DNA of 64,000 nt from Flaccisagitta enflata. Its lineage: Eukaryota > Chaetognatha > Sagittoidea > Aphragmophora. Within the stretch, counting starts at the first letter, position 1. Each line of letters begins with the position of its first letter. The translations under genes were made by a program, and so were the position numbers. Location: positions 87,048,001 to 87,112,000 of the forward strand of contig OZ231126.1 of the NCBI GenBank assembly GCA_965153355.1, written 5' to 3'. The notes below the pieces were generated by a model. That model saw only the letters and a list, made by a program, of their open reading frames with translations. It made no database searches and was not told the DNA's origin. This document shows positions 48,991 through 58,290 of this stretch, piece by piece.

Positions 48991-49014
48991 CTTTTGCGAC
49001 TATTTTTCGTTATT

Positions 49015-49118
49015 TCTTCCTGTCTTTCTTTCTCTCTCTTTCTTTCTGTCTTTCTTTCTGTCTTTCTTTCTGTCTTTCTGTCTTTCTTTCTCTCTTTCTC
49101 TTTCTTTCTGTCATTCTG

Positions 49119-49157
<39 letters not shown>

Positions 49158-49160
49158 CCT
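49015..49160 (+). repeat. TTTC-type tetranucleotide repeat
   Basis: TTTCTTTCTGTCTTTC units merging into a pure TTTC tract. Confidence 0.9.
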
Positions 49161-49363
49161 TTGCTCTTACCTTCCGTAACCTACCGTTTCATACTTTCTC
49201 CGTTTCATCACTCTTTGCTATGCTTTGAAGGTTATCTGAAGTTTTTTGTTTTTAAGACTTATTGAGCGGGTTTTTAGTAGCGTTCTACGCGACTCTATAC
49301 CCCTCTCTGTTGGTCCGTCAGTTGTAAGGTCAGTTAATCAGTCGGTCCGTCGGTTGGTTGGTC

Positions 49364-49803
49364 CCCTTTTGGGCAGTGGCCCCGAAGGGGTCGATGACCT
49401 ATACTTTAACACAGTGGAATTTTCTCCTTTTCCTTCTTTGTCCCCCCACCCCCAACCTCCTGGCCCATATCTCAGCCTTGAGGCCCATATCCCAGCTTCA
49501 AGGTTCAAATCCCAGTCTTGAGGCCCAGATCCCATCTTAAGGCCAAAATCCCTTCTTAAGGCCCAAATCCCATCTTAAAGCCAAAATCTCATCTTCGAGG
49601 CCCAAATCCAAACCTCGAGGGATTTGGGCCTCAAGACTGGGATATGGGCCTTGAGGTTTAGATATGGGCCTGGAGGTTGGAGGAAGGGGGGGGGGCACGG
49701 AGGAGAAGGAGGAGAAGGAGAAAATTCCCATGTGTGAAAGCATAGGTCATTGACACCTTCGGGGCCGCTGCCTAAGCAGGGCACAGCTACCGCTGACCCC
49801 CTA
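49364..49803. repeat. foldback-like element FB7, variant arms
   Basis: TTTTGGGCAGTGGCCCCGAAGGGG is followed by a different inner arm, GTCGATGACCTATACTTTAA. The inverse is seen at 49734-49775 (AAGCATAGGTCATTGACACC, GGGGCCGCTGCC). The core is again convergent (AGGCCCAAATCCCATCTTAA facing GGATTTGGGCCTCAAGACTG). Confidence 0.8.
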
Positions 49804-49873
49804 CAGTACGATGGGAGCAAAGACGTCCTAGACTGGAGGATAGATTATAGGTATCTTGATTTTTTCATTATTC

Positions 49874-50096
49874 TGACCTATTTCATCAGGCCAAGTTGAA
49901 AATTCTATATAATTTTGAAAAAAATCGGACTATTTTTACAGGTTTTACAGCTATTTCTTAAAACAATAATTATGTAAATCAACAAAGCAAAGCTTAAAAC
50001 GGTTATAAAACCTGTAGAAATGGTCCGATTGAGCTGATTTTTTTTCTAATTCATGTAAAATTTTCTGCCTGATCGGATGAAACGGGTTAGAACATT
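49874..50096. repeat. short palindromic element (hairpin)
   Basis: Two imperfect arms of about 85 bp (49874-49955 and 50010-50096) are inverted copies. Examples are TCGGACTATTTTTACAGGTTTT facing AAAACCTGTAGAAATGGTCC, and TTCTGACCTATTTCATC facing GATGAAACGGGTTAGAA. It looks like a small foldback MITE. Its target duplication was not determined. Confidence 0.7.
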
Positions 50097-50244
50097 GAAA
50101 AATGAAGTCCTAATGAAGTTAAGTCACAAGTTGAAGTTTGAGAGAAGCAAACATATTCACTCGATAAAGCAATTTTTGATTAGTATAGATCTTAAATTTT
50201 TTCATAAATCAAATGTAATTAAGGTACCTAAAATCTAACCTTCA

Positions 50245-50369
50245 CTCTTTTTCGGCGTTTTTGATCTTTTTGAGCCTACTGCTCCTGCCCAAACGCTCTG
50301 GTAACCTTTTCCTGCACTGCTCCTCCACACCCGCAAGCGATTGGGGTAGCCGTGTATCCGGCCTTGTTA
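50245..50369 (+). repeat. dispersed tetranucleotide-core repeat, right half
   Basis: CTACTGCTCCTGCCCAAACG, CACCCGCAAGCGATTGGGGT and the CGTGTATCCGGCCTTGTTAA end. The tetranucleotide core is missing. Confidence 0.75.
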
Positions 50370-50371
50370 AA

Positions 50372-50445
50372 TCAGGGTTTGGGGTTAGGGATGGGGTAGG
50401 GGATTGTTTTAGGGTTAGGGACAGGGTTAGCGTTAGGGCTAAAGG
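50372..50445 (+). repeat. interstitial TTAGGG-like repeat
   Basis: GGGTTAGGGA-type motifs occur several times in 70 bp (GGTTAGGGATGGGGTAGGGG, AGGGTTAGGGACAGGGTTAG). They resemble degenerate telomere repeat but are too short to show a fusion. Confidence 0.55.
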
Positions 50446-50569
50446 TTGGCTGGGTTTCATGTATTACGGCTCGAATTTACTCGAATTAAAGCTTCGCCCT
50501 GGCGGAGGACTTGGAAAAAAACAAAAGCTCTTCAGAATATCATTCAAAATTTCCCATTCTTTCTCAATT

Positions 50570-50830
50570 TTATTCTTTCTCCGTTTCATTCTTTTGCTGT
50601 TTCATTCTAGCTCCGTTCATTCTTGCTCCTTTTCATTCTTGCTCCGTTTCATTCTTGCCCCGTTTCGTTCTTGTGCCGTTTCATTCTTGCTCCGTTTCAT
50701 TCTTGCTCCGTTCCATTCTCGATGTGTTTCATTCTTACTCCCTTTCATCCTTTTAGCCTTACATGTTCTCTCCCTTTCATTCTTTCGTTCTTTCATTCTT
50801 TTTTTCTTTCTTTCTTTCTTACTCATTTCC
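50570..50830 (+). repeat. TTTCATTCTTGCTCCG minisatellite
   Basis: About ten units of a 14-16-bp repeat TTTCATTCTTGCTCCG decaying into TTTCTTTC. Confidence 0.85.
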
Positions 50831-51240
50831 TCTTCCTTCCAGACGGATCAAACAAAACTTTGCTTTTAGAGTCGCGAAAGACGCGATTATGAGTAAAATC
50901 AACCAACTTCTGAAATATTTCAGGGGTTGACTTTATTCAATCACTACCCAGTCAACAATTTGCAAAAAGTCTTCGGTGCCCTGCCAAATACCTACGTGAG
51001 TTCTTTTAAAACTGACATCATAAAGTTGACTGAAAGATTGAACCCCTGGAAAATCTTCATACATGGAAGAATAAAATCTTGGGGAAACACAAACGGGAAG
51101 CGGAAAACTGAACAAGTCAAAAATGAAAAAAAATCATAACTTCGGTTCTGATCAACTTTTTGATGAAATTCTTTTTGCTATGTGTCTATCAACCAACGAT
51201 GCATGTTTGGGACACTCGAGTGCAGATCTCACTTCAATAC

Positions 51241-51535
51241 TCCTGTGTGCACCCTTGAGATTGTGTGCGAGCCAGTCCTCGAGGTCTTTGTAAAGGGAGA
51301 GAGTGAGGAAAGGCGTGTCCGCCATTTGCGTGCAAGACATCCAGTAGAAGAAGTGGATGTAGACCATGTAGAAGGAAAACATCAACACATCAATTTGCTG
51401 CTTGGGTCCCAGGGTGAAGTGCTTGTTGCAAATCAACATCTTCAAGATGTAGAGGCAAGCCCCCATCCATCCGGCGTGATGAGTGGCACTCAAACGCTTG
51501 GCCATCTTGAGGTGAGGCAGAAAGCCAGCGAGGAA
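51241..51535 (-). CDS. transposase-like gene, exon 7
   Basis: Acceptor TTTCCCACCAG ends at 51536, and the exon opens in phase 0. It encodes FLAGFLPHLKMAKRLSATHHA then GWMGACLYILKMLICNKHFTL, and a hydrophobic helix-rich segment ending near NLKGAHR. In the recalled family the segment ARWMAKxIYxLKI is one of the best conserved blocks, and here it follows the expected FL(A/G)G start. The 3' border is uncertain. GTATTG at 51240 gives the phase needed by an alternative exon 8 acceptor, while other weak GT sites lie within 25 bp. Confidence 0.68.
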
Positions 51536-51873
51536 CTGGTGGGAAATATATTTAGATGTGAGTTGTAATGGTGTACTGAACCAATGATTCATGCAAGTAG
51601 ATCTACTTTATGCAACTACCACTGTACTAATTCTGTTACATTAGGCAAGCTGGTGTATGATATCTATGTGCAAAAGAGCACACCGTGGATGCTTTAATTA
51701 TTATATCATCATACTACAACTACTGCTATAATACTACAAGAGATTGTAGAAACAAAGATACAAACCCCCGAATCTGTAAAAAAAAGATTGGAAAAAAAGA
51801 AGATAGACTTACCAAGTTTGTTTGTTTCTTTTTGTTTTATATTTCACTGCTATTCAATGCCTGGGTAACTTAC

Positions 51874-52231
51874 TGCAACTAAGCGACAAAACTCTTTGTA
51901 GTCGCCTCGCAGCTTCTCCTTGAATTTTGCCGACTCAGCATCTGGCGATTCCGCATTTGCCGATTCCGCATTTGCCGATTCCTCATTTGCCAATTCCGCG
52001 TTTGCCAATTCCGAGTTTCCCGATTCCGAGTTTCCCGATTCCGCTTTTCCCGATTCCGCGCGCGTTTGCCGGTTCTTCTTCGGTTGGTTCCTCCTCGGTC
52101 GGTTCTTTGTCGAACAATTCTGCGTCGGACGCTTTTGTGTTGACCTTCTCAACAAAGAGTTGGTTGAGCAAGTTCATCAACCCCTCGTGGAGTCGATGCG
52201 TCAAATCGTCATTGGGCACAAGTAGTTGGAC
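51874..52231 (-). CDS. transposase-like gene, exon 6, with frameshift
   Basis: Acceptor TTTTTTCAG ends at 52232 and donor GTAAGTTACC follows 51874. Both sides are phase 0, but the exon is 358 nt, one more than a multiple of three. The first frame reads VQLLVPNDDLTHRLHEGLMN, then FVEKVNTKASDAELF and an acidic stretch. A different frame reads ANAES-type repeats and then KFKEKLRGDYKEFCRLVA. The switch coincides with CGCGCGCG at 52057-52064, where sister repeat units have CGCG. Those four extra bases exactly account for the length. A 15-bp in-frame minisatellite (GCAAATGCGGAATCG) encodes the repeats. Confidence 0.7.
51945..52066 (-). repeat. 15-bp coding minisatellite
   Basis: About eight tandem 15-bp units (plus-strand GATTCCGCATTTGCC and variants) inside exon 6, encoding (A-N-A-E-S)-like pentapeptides. 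Confidence 0.85.
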
Positions 52232-52331
52232 CTGAAAAAATAATGAAATCAATTTTTGATTTAACTCCTACTGATTTAAAGGGACCAAATGATTTATCTG
52301 TAATCATAGGAATTCTGCTAAAGCCAATAAA

Positions 52332-52544
52332 AACAAGGCCGGATACACGGCTACCCCAGTCGCATGCGGGTGGGCAGGGGCCGTAATTGAGGTCACCAGA
52401 TCATTTGGGCGGGAGCAGTGAAGCCAAAAACCCCAAAAACCCAAAATTAGTTAAGTGTGACGGACGGACGGACGGACGGACGGACCGACGGACAGATGGA
52501 CCGACAAAGCGGGGTGTAGAGTCGCGTAGCACGCGACTAAAAAT
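52332..52544 (-). repeat. dispersed tetranucleotide-core repeat, full copy
   Basis: AACAAGGCCGGATACACGGC to TCGCGTAGCACGCGACTAAA with a GACGGACGGACGGACGG core. Inserted in the intron between exons 5 and 6. Confidence 0.9.
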
Positions 52545-52703
52545 AAAATAAAACAGGCTTAAGGGAGAAAGAATTAACATTTGTATAACATGGAATTCTG
52601 TTAAAACGAGCCTGATGATACTTAGATCAATTGTAACTAATCGAGGCATCATCTCTTTGATACCTTTCTTAATTAGAAAATGATATTTTTTATCTATCTT
52701 AAC

Positions 52704-52915
52704 CTTTTCTCCTGCACTCGACAGAATCTCATCCATTTTCTTGAGAATTCCAGGCCATTCCTTTTTGAAACGCGTGTATATGCCATCTCTGGGTCCTTCC
52801 GTGGGCCATCGCTTCTGGATCAAGGCGCCTAGAACTAACTCCAGGATGTGATGGAAGCAAGGCCACCACATGACCGCGCGCCCAAACGCCTCTTGTTCGA
52901 TGTAAGCATAAGCAC
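52704..52915 (-). CDS. transposase-like gene, exon 5
   Basis: Acceptor GATATCAATTCAG-type site ends at 52916 and donor GTTAAG follows 52704. The exon starts with two bases of a Gly codon and ends in phase 0. It encodes AYAYIEQEAFGRAVMWWPCFHHILELVLGA, then the FKKEWPGILKKMDEIL region. The pattern E-Q-x3-G-R-x4-W-x2-C-x-H-H-x2-E is the most recognisable block of the family (usually LACRHHxxE). It follows directly on the DT..NT motif of exon 4, exactly as in homologues I recall. Confidence 0.78.
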
Positions 52916-53002
52916 CTGAATTGATATTCATTCTAGTCCAGATTTTTTTCTCCTCTTTTGCAATCATCACTTGAAATATTTTTTTTTCACTTTTCAACAA
53001 AC

Positions 53003-53276
53003 CTCTGTTGCGACTGGTGTTGACAGTGCAGGTGTCTTACGAGAGTCCAACTCCATGTTTGCCCAGTTTCCACACCAGAACGAGAAACGATAATGCGGTT
53101 CCAACCTGAATCCCAGTTCCTTCATCCACCTCGGTGTCCCCCAAAAACTTGTCCTTTTCTATCCCAGGGCCAGTGGCACTGACAGAGACGCATTCCTTCT
53201 TGTCACCGGTAGACAGATTGTCTCGTTGTTTTTCGTCGTAATGGATTTGAACAAAATCCGGGAATTGGAAATTTTC
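53003..53276 (-). CDS. transposase-like gene, exon 4, with in-frame stop
   Basis: Acceptor AATTCTGCAG ends at 53277 and donor GTTTGTTG follows 53003, giving 91 codons plus one base. It encodes FPDFVQIHYDEKQRDNLSTG, then a beta-rich segment (KFLGDTEVDEGTG) and WKLGKHGVGLS, a TAA codon, and DTCTVNTSRNR in the same frame. In the family the block reads S-x-D-T-T-A-x-N-T-G, so a single codon seems to have become TAA (53035-53037) while the frame on both sides is kept. The Asp in this block is likely catalytic by analogy with RNase H-fold transposases, an inference. Confidence 0.74.
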
Positions 53277-53351
53277 CTGCAGAATTTTATTCAGACACAG
53301 AAAATCAGTGAGGGTTGTCATGCAAAATGAAACGAGCGCCTTCTGACCAGA

Positions 53352-53353
<2 letters not shown>

Positions 53354-53402
<49 letters not shown>
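53354..53402 (+). repeat. (CT)n microsatellite
   Basis: CT tract at the exon 3/intron border of the transposase-like gene. Confidence 0.95.
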
Positions 53403-53404
<2 letters not shown>

Positions 53405-53409
53405 ATGAC

Positions 53410-53709
53410 AAATGCTTTCTTCGCCAAATGGTTTTCTCCTCGTAGTTCTCTGATCAGAGAGGGTGAAAGAAGAACGTCGTCCATGTTGATCCCAGCATCG
53501 ACGAGTAGATCCTTAAGAAGATGGAAGAGGTTTTCCGACAAAAGTTTAGCCCGGTCTGCAGCATCGAGAACAGACTTGATCCAATCACGCTGTTTTAAGG
53601 TGAGCTTGATGGTTTTGGGCAGCGTAAAATTGGGATCAACGCCTTGCTCGGCGGACGGTTGTTCGTCGGGATCTTTGATGATTTCTGATGAGACTGTGGC
53701 ATTGTCGAC
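53410..53709 (-). CDS. transposase-like gene, exon 3
   Basis: Acceptor TTCATTCTTCAAG ends at 53710 and the exon opens in phase 0 for 100 codons. It encodes an acidic start, LKQRDWIKSVLDAADRAKLLSEN, and DDVLLSPSLIRELRGENHLAKKAF. The last block matches the family's VLSxSxIxRxRxxNRKK(A/E) segment, which precedes the HWDGKLL strand. The donor is weak (GTCATAAAG, immediately followed by the microsatellite). Phase 0 agrees with exon 4, but the microsatellite may have eroded the original border. Confidence 0.7.
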
Positions 53710-53899
53710 CTTGAAGAATGAAAGAATTTTTTTGGTGAATTTAGTAAGATAACATGGAAACTGGAATGGCATTTTTGAGTCGCGAAGAGGCATTGTTTGT
53801 CGGTCTGTTGGTCCATCGGTCATTGATGTTTGAATTAGAGGAAGAGGTAATGCGCGTTTCCGCCCCTTGCCACCCGCACAGTAAACCGTGACGAAAAAT

Positions 53900-54960
53900 A
53901 AATATGCTTTGGCATACTCTTGTCATACCAATTGAATATGCTCATTTCATCAGTCACCTCATCTCGGGGCTAGATGCAGAAAAAATTTCTCAAATATCTT
54001 AATTTAAACTAACTTAATTCAATTTTCCTATACATTACCTCCTCCCAATTTAACATAGAAAGTAATGGGAATCGTTTTTTTAGCATTAAAGTTACAGGCT
54101 CTTCTAGGCTCCACGGAAAATCTTATTCTCAACACTTTAAACAAGTTAAGTTTGGCATGCCCCATCATACTTTAATGCGCCCATTTGCGCTTTTGAGTTT
54201 GAAAGAAGATAGAAGCAATTACTGTTTTACTCAATTATACAAATTAGCCCTTGGAGAAAACACTTCTTTCATGATATTGGGCCATTAGAATGTGTTTCTG
54301 ACTGGTGAACATCCATGTTGGGATAAATAAAACCTAATAATACAAAAACGATAATACTTTTGATCGTTTTGTTGAAAAAAGATGACAAGGTGACTAGATG
54401 AAAGACATAGATGAAAGACCATATTGGCTTCCCCCTCATTTTAGTGATTTTCATCTAATCCCTTTTTATCTAATCCCTTTAGTTGAGTACTTTGTTGCCC
54501 ATTGGTCTGTCCATCTGCAGGTTCATCATTCCCTTCATCAGTCCATTGTTCTGTCCCCCTGTTTGTCTGTTTGTCTGTCCATACATCTGTCTGTTTGTCT
54601 GTCCATCAATCTGTTAATTATTCTGTCCATTTGTCCTCCAACACACTTTTTAGTACTATACAGAGTTTTGATAAAAATCATTAGAATTTCTACATGCAGA
54701 TCTGTTTGCATCTTGTGGGAATGTTAAAAAGCTAATGTTGGACATTTTAAGGAATTTCAAAACGAATTGAACTAAAAAGGTAGGCAGAATGGATCACATC
54801 TAAAATGAAAAAGGGAATGAAGAATTAAGATTTTGAAGTGGAAAAAAAGAAGATTCTGAAAAAATATCTATTGCTTTGAATGGGAAAATTCAAGAAAGTG
54901 GTAAAATAAGAAATCGAAATTTGGAGGTGGGAGGGATGGGGGCAAGTATCTCAGTTGCCC
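53900..54960. other. intronic sequence, no gene seen
   Basis: Part of the 3.3-kb intron between exons 2 and 3. AT-rich, with a GTCTGTTTGTCTGTCC run at 54545-54640. Confidence 0.5.
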
Positions 54961-54967
54961 TATGCAA

Positions 54968-56904
54968 GATTTGGGGCAGTGTGTAGGTGAATTGGTGGTG
55001 ATGAGGGGGTGATTGGGGGGTGACAGGTATTTATTTTTCGTGGTGGTGGGATTTGGGGCAGTGTGTAGGTGAATTGGTGGTGATGAGGGGGTGATTGGGG
55101 GGTGACAGGTATTTATTTTTCGTGGTGGTGGGATTTGGGGCAGTGTGTAGGAGAATTGGTGGTGATGAGGGGGTGATTGGGGGTGACAGGTATTTATTTT
55201 TCGTGGTGGTGGGATTTGGGCAGTGTGTGGGTGAATTGGTGGTGATGAGGGGTGATTGGGGGTGACAGGTATTTATTTTTCGTGGTGGTGGGATTTGGGG
55301 CAGTGTGTAGGTGAATTGGTGGTGATGAGGGGTGATTGGGGGTGACAGGTATTTATTTTTCGTGGTGGTGGGATTGGGGGGCAGTGTAGGTGAATTGGTG
55401 GTGATGAGGGGGTGATTGGGGGTGACAGGTATTTATTTTTCGTGGTGGTGGATTTGGGGCAGTGTAGGTGAATTGTGGTGATGAGGGGGTGATTGGGGGT
55501 GACAGGTATTTATTTTCGTGGTGGTGGGATTTGGGGCAGTGTGTAGGTGAATTGGTGGTGATGAGGGGGTGATTGGGGGTGACAGGTATTTATTTTTCGT
55601 GGTGGTGGGATTTGGGGCAGTGTGTAGGTGAATTGGTGGTGATGAGGGGGTGATTGGGGGGTGACAGGTATTTATTTTCGTGGTGGTGGGATTTGGGGCA
55701 GGGTGTAGGTGAATTGGTGGTGATGAGGGGATTGGGGTGACAGGTATTTATTTTTCGTGGTGGTGGATTTGGGGCAGTGTGTAGGTGAATTGGTGGTGAT
55801 GAGGGGTGATTGGGGGTGACAGGTATTTATTTTTCGTGGTGGTGGGATTTGGGGCAGTGTAGGTGAATGGTGGTGATGAGGGGTGATTGGGGGTGACAGG
55901 TATTTATTTTTCGTGGTGGTGGGATTTGGGGCAGTGTGTAGGTGAATTGGTGATGAGGGTGATTGGGGGTGACAGTATTTATTTTTCGTGGTGGTGGGAT
56001 TTGAAGCAGGGTGTAGGTGAATTGGTGGTGATGAGGGGGTGATTGGGGGTGACAGGTATTTATTTTTCGTGGTGGTGGGATTTGGGGTGTAGGTGAATTG
56101 GTGGTGATGAGGGGTGATTGGTGACAGGTATCTATTTTTCGTGGTGGTGGGATTTGGGGCAGTGTGTAGGTGAATTGGTGGTGATGAGGGGGTGATTGGG
56201 GGGTGACAGGTATTTATTTTTCGTGGTGGTGGGATTTGGGGCAGTGTGTAGGTAAATTGGTGGTGATGAGGGGGTGATTGGGGGGTGACAGGTATTTATT
56301 TTTCGTGGTGGTGGGATTTGGGGCAGTGTGTAGGTGAATTGGTGGTGATGAGGGGGTGATTGGGGGGTGACAGGTATTTATTTTTCGTGGTGGTGGGATT
56401 TGGGGCAGTGTGTAGGTGAATTGGTGGTGATGAGGGGGTGATTGGGGGGTGACAGGTATTTATTTTTCGTGGTGGTGGGATTTGGGGCAGTGTGTAGGTG
56501 AATTGGTGGTGATGAGGGGGTGATTGGGGGGTGACAGGTATTTATTTTTCGTGGTGGTGGGATTTGGGGCAGTGTGTAGGTGAATTGGTGGTGATGAGGG
56601 GGTCATTGGGGGGTGACAGGTATTTATTTTTCGTGGTGGTGGGATTTGGGGCAGGGTGTAGGTGAATTGGTGGTGATGAGGGGGTGATTGGGGGGTGACA
56701 GGTATTTATTTTTCGTGGTGGTGGGATTTGGGGCAGGGTGTAGGTGAATTGGTGGTGATGAGGGGGTGATTGGGGGGTGACAGGTATTTATTTTTCGTGG
56801 TGGTGGGATTTGGGGCAGGGTGTAGGTGAATTGGTGGTGATGAGGGGGTGATTGGGGGGTGACAGGTATTTATTTTTCGTGGTGGTGGGATTTGGGGCAG
56901 TGTG
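54968..56904 (+). repeat. 82-bp minisatellite array
   Basis: About 24 head-to-tail copies of an 82-bp G-rich unit containing GGTGATGAGGGGGTGATTGG, GGTATTTATTTTTCGTGG and GGATTTGGGGCAGTGTG. Units in the left half differ by small deletions, while the right half is nearly homogeneous, suggesting recent expansion there. It lies in intron 2 of the transposase-like gene, 75 bp from the donor of exon 2. Confidence 0.95.
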
Positions 56905-56978
56905 ACCCGTCAGCAACTAATATTGACCGCGAATCCAACCTTGTTACTCCATTTGATGCTATTTGTGTTAAATCTTAC

Positions 56979-57233
56979 TCGTTGGCGCTCTTTCTCCTTT
57001 TCTTCTTGTTGCTGTTGTTCTTGAGCACGCTTGGCTGCTCGATCAAACCGGCCCTGTTGCTTCCAATCTCGAGCCCCAAATAAGACCGGTTCATTGCGAC
57101 GTAACCGACAAATGAATTCGGCGTCTTCCTCGCGCGCATCTTTTTCTTTCTTGGTGTCGCTCAAAACCATGTTAATTGCGTCGTGCGCCGTGACGTCAAA
57201 AAACGAATCTCTCTTTTTCTCGAAAGTCGCCAA
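56979..57233 (-). CDS. transposase-like gene, exon 2
   Basis: Acceptor TTTGTAATTGTAG ends at 57234 and donor GTAAGATT follows 56979. 85 codons in phase 0 at both ends. It encodes LATFEKKRDSFFDVTAHDAI, then EDAEFICRLRRNEPVLFG and a strongly charged helix (RAAKRAQEQQQQEEKEKERQR). The F..LFDIAHxDAL...E..FL..QR pattern followed by a Glu/Lys-rich coiled coil is the second block of the family. Composition and clean splice sites support a real exon. Confidence 0.72.
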
Positions 57234-57331
57234 CTACAATTACAAATAGCAAAATCTGCTGAGCATTGTTCGATTTGTATTCATTACAGGGATGTACTCA
57301 TAATACAACTTAATATGGTGCTGATTCTTAC

Positions 57332-57570
57332 CCTATTCGCGAAAGTCAGCTTTTTGTGATTTGACTTTTGGCAAAGAAAGGCAAGATCAGCGCAAAAATT
57401 GGCAACGTTTTTTGCAATGATCCGGCGTTGGAGAAGCGGGATACGAGCGTCGCCAAGCTGCCACAACTTCATGAGCTTGTCGGCAACGGTGTCAGCGGCA
57501 GTGGTCGCATTTTTACAATTTGCAGGCTGTTTGGAAAGAACGTGAAAGAAGCGCTCGAGAACGTCTTTTC
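57332..57570 (-). CDS. transposase-like gene, exon 1 as found
   Basis: From an acceptor (CAGCCACCTTAAG) to donor GTAAGAATC after 57332, two bases plus 79 codons. It encodes KDVLERFFHVLSKQPANCKN, TVADKLMKLWQLGDARIPLLQRRIIAKN and a Lys-rich end. The T-V-A-D-x-L-M-K-L-W and IPLLQRRII elements match the N-terminal domain of the family. The frame has a stop immediately upstream, so one more 5' exon with the start codon is expected between here and the right terminal repeat. I could not identify it. Confidence 0.66.
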
Positions 57571-57935
57571 CTTAAGGTGGCTGACACGGCGGCTGCATGA
57601 AGTCTTCGAGGGGCCGTAAAATTTGAAATTCAGGGTAAAGCGGCGCTGCACGTAAATCCATGGCCATGGTATTACATGAAAGATCTTAAACTGAAAAGGC
57701 AATGTAAAATATGCAAGTGAAATTTGAACAGTAACACGCAACTATGAAAAACTTATGCATACGCCCCTGCAAACAAAAATTGAAAGAATTGTGATACTTT
57801 TAAAAAACAATTAATTTATTTGTGATTACACAAGATACAGCCAGGTAACACTACTTGTGCCATTTGGAAACAAAAGTCCACCACAATCTTCACGTTGCGC
57901 TTACTTTTACTGTTTCCATTCAATTTTTGATCATT

Positions 57936-58006
57936 TCCGGTCGTTTCCGGTCGTTTCCGGCTATTTCTGGCCATTTCCGGTCATTTCCGGCCATTTCCGG
58001 TCTCTA
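57936..58006 (+). repeat. subterminal TTTCCGG repeats
   Basis: About seven 10-bp units (CATTTCCGGT / CGTTTCCGGC) beside the right terminal repeat. Inverted relatives, ACCGGAAGTG twice, occur near the left terminal repeat at 44577-44612. Such subterminal arrays are often transposase-binding sites; this role is inferred. Confidence 0.7.
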
Positions 58007-58135
58007 ACTTCAGTCCAGAATTATGCACTTGACTAGTTGGCTATCTCTGACAAGTGGGAAGTCTCTCTCACTGACTTAAGAGTGGATAGACCGTATTATA
58101 TGGGGATAACTCTTATTTTTACACGTAAAATCACA

Positions 58136-58290
58136 ATTTTGACGCTAAACGGCGCACGTGGCACTTTGACGCGAAAAACCCGAGCCAAGATCTCCAAAAA
58201 AGGCGTCAAAATGGGCAAATTTGGATTCTGCATGGAATTTCCTATCAGTTGGTGCTGTGATGTTTTCTAGTATGAAAACTCTCGGAATCT
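58136..58290 (-). repeat. right terminal inverted repeat of the 14-kb transposon
   Basis: 155 bp, reverse complement of the left terminal repeat with few differences. It ends GGAATCT, immediately followed by the ATTAGTGACT duplication. Confidence 0.93.

Larger units (their letters stand above)
44265..58290 (-). mobile_element. giant intron-bearing DNA transposon with 10-bp target duplication
   Basis: Terminal inverted repeats at 44265-44430 and 58136-58290 bound 14,026 bp. Both begin AGATTC from the outside, and a 9-nt insertion in the left one accounts for most of their length difference. A perfect direct repeat, ATTAGTGACT, lies immediately outside them at 44255-44264 and 58291-58300. Between the termini, on the minus strand, nine exons join in matching phases into one transposase-like protein, starting about 570 bp from the right repeat and ending about 320 bp from the left. 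The introns contain younger repeats (dispersed-repeat copies, foldback-like elements, microsatellites, an 82-bp minisatellite). A 9-10-bp duplication is typical of MuDR/Rehavkus-type elements, but the protein is not an evident MULE transposase, so the superfamily is left open. Confidence 0.86.

Noticed and set aside
50372-50445. Telomere or chromosome-fusion site
   Set aside because: Only a few degenerate GGGTTAGGG motifs in 70 bp, embedded in a transposon intron.
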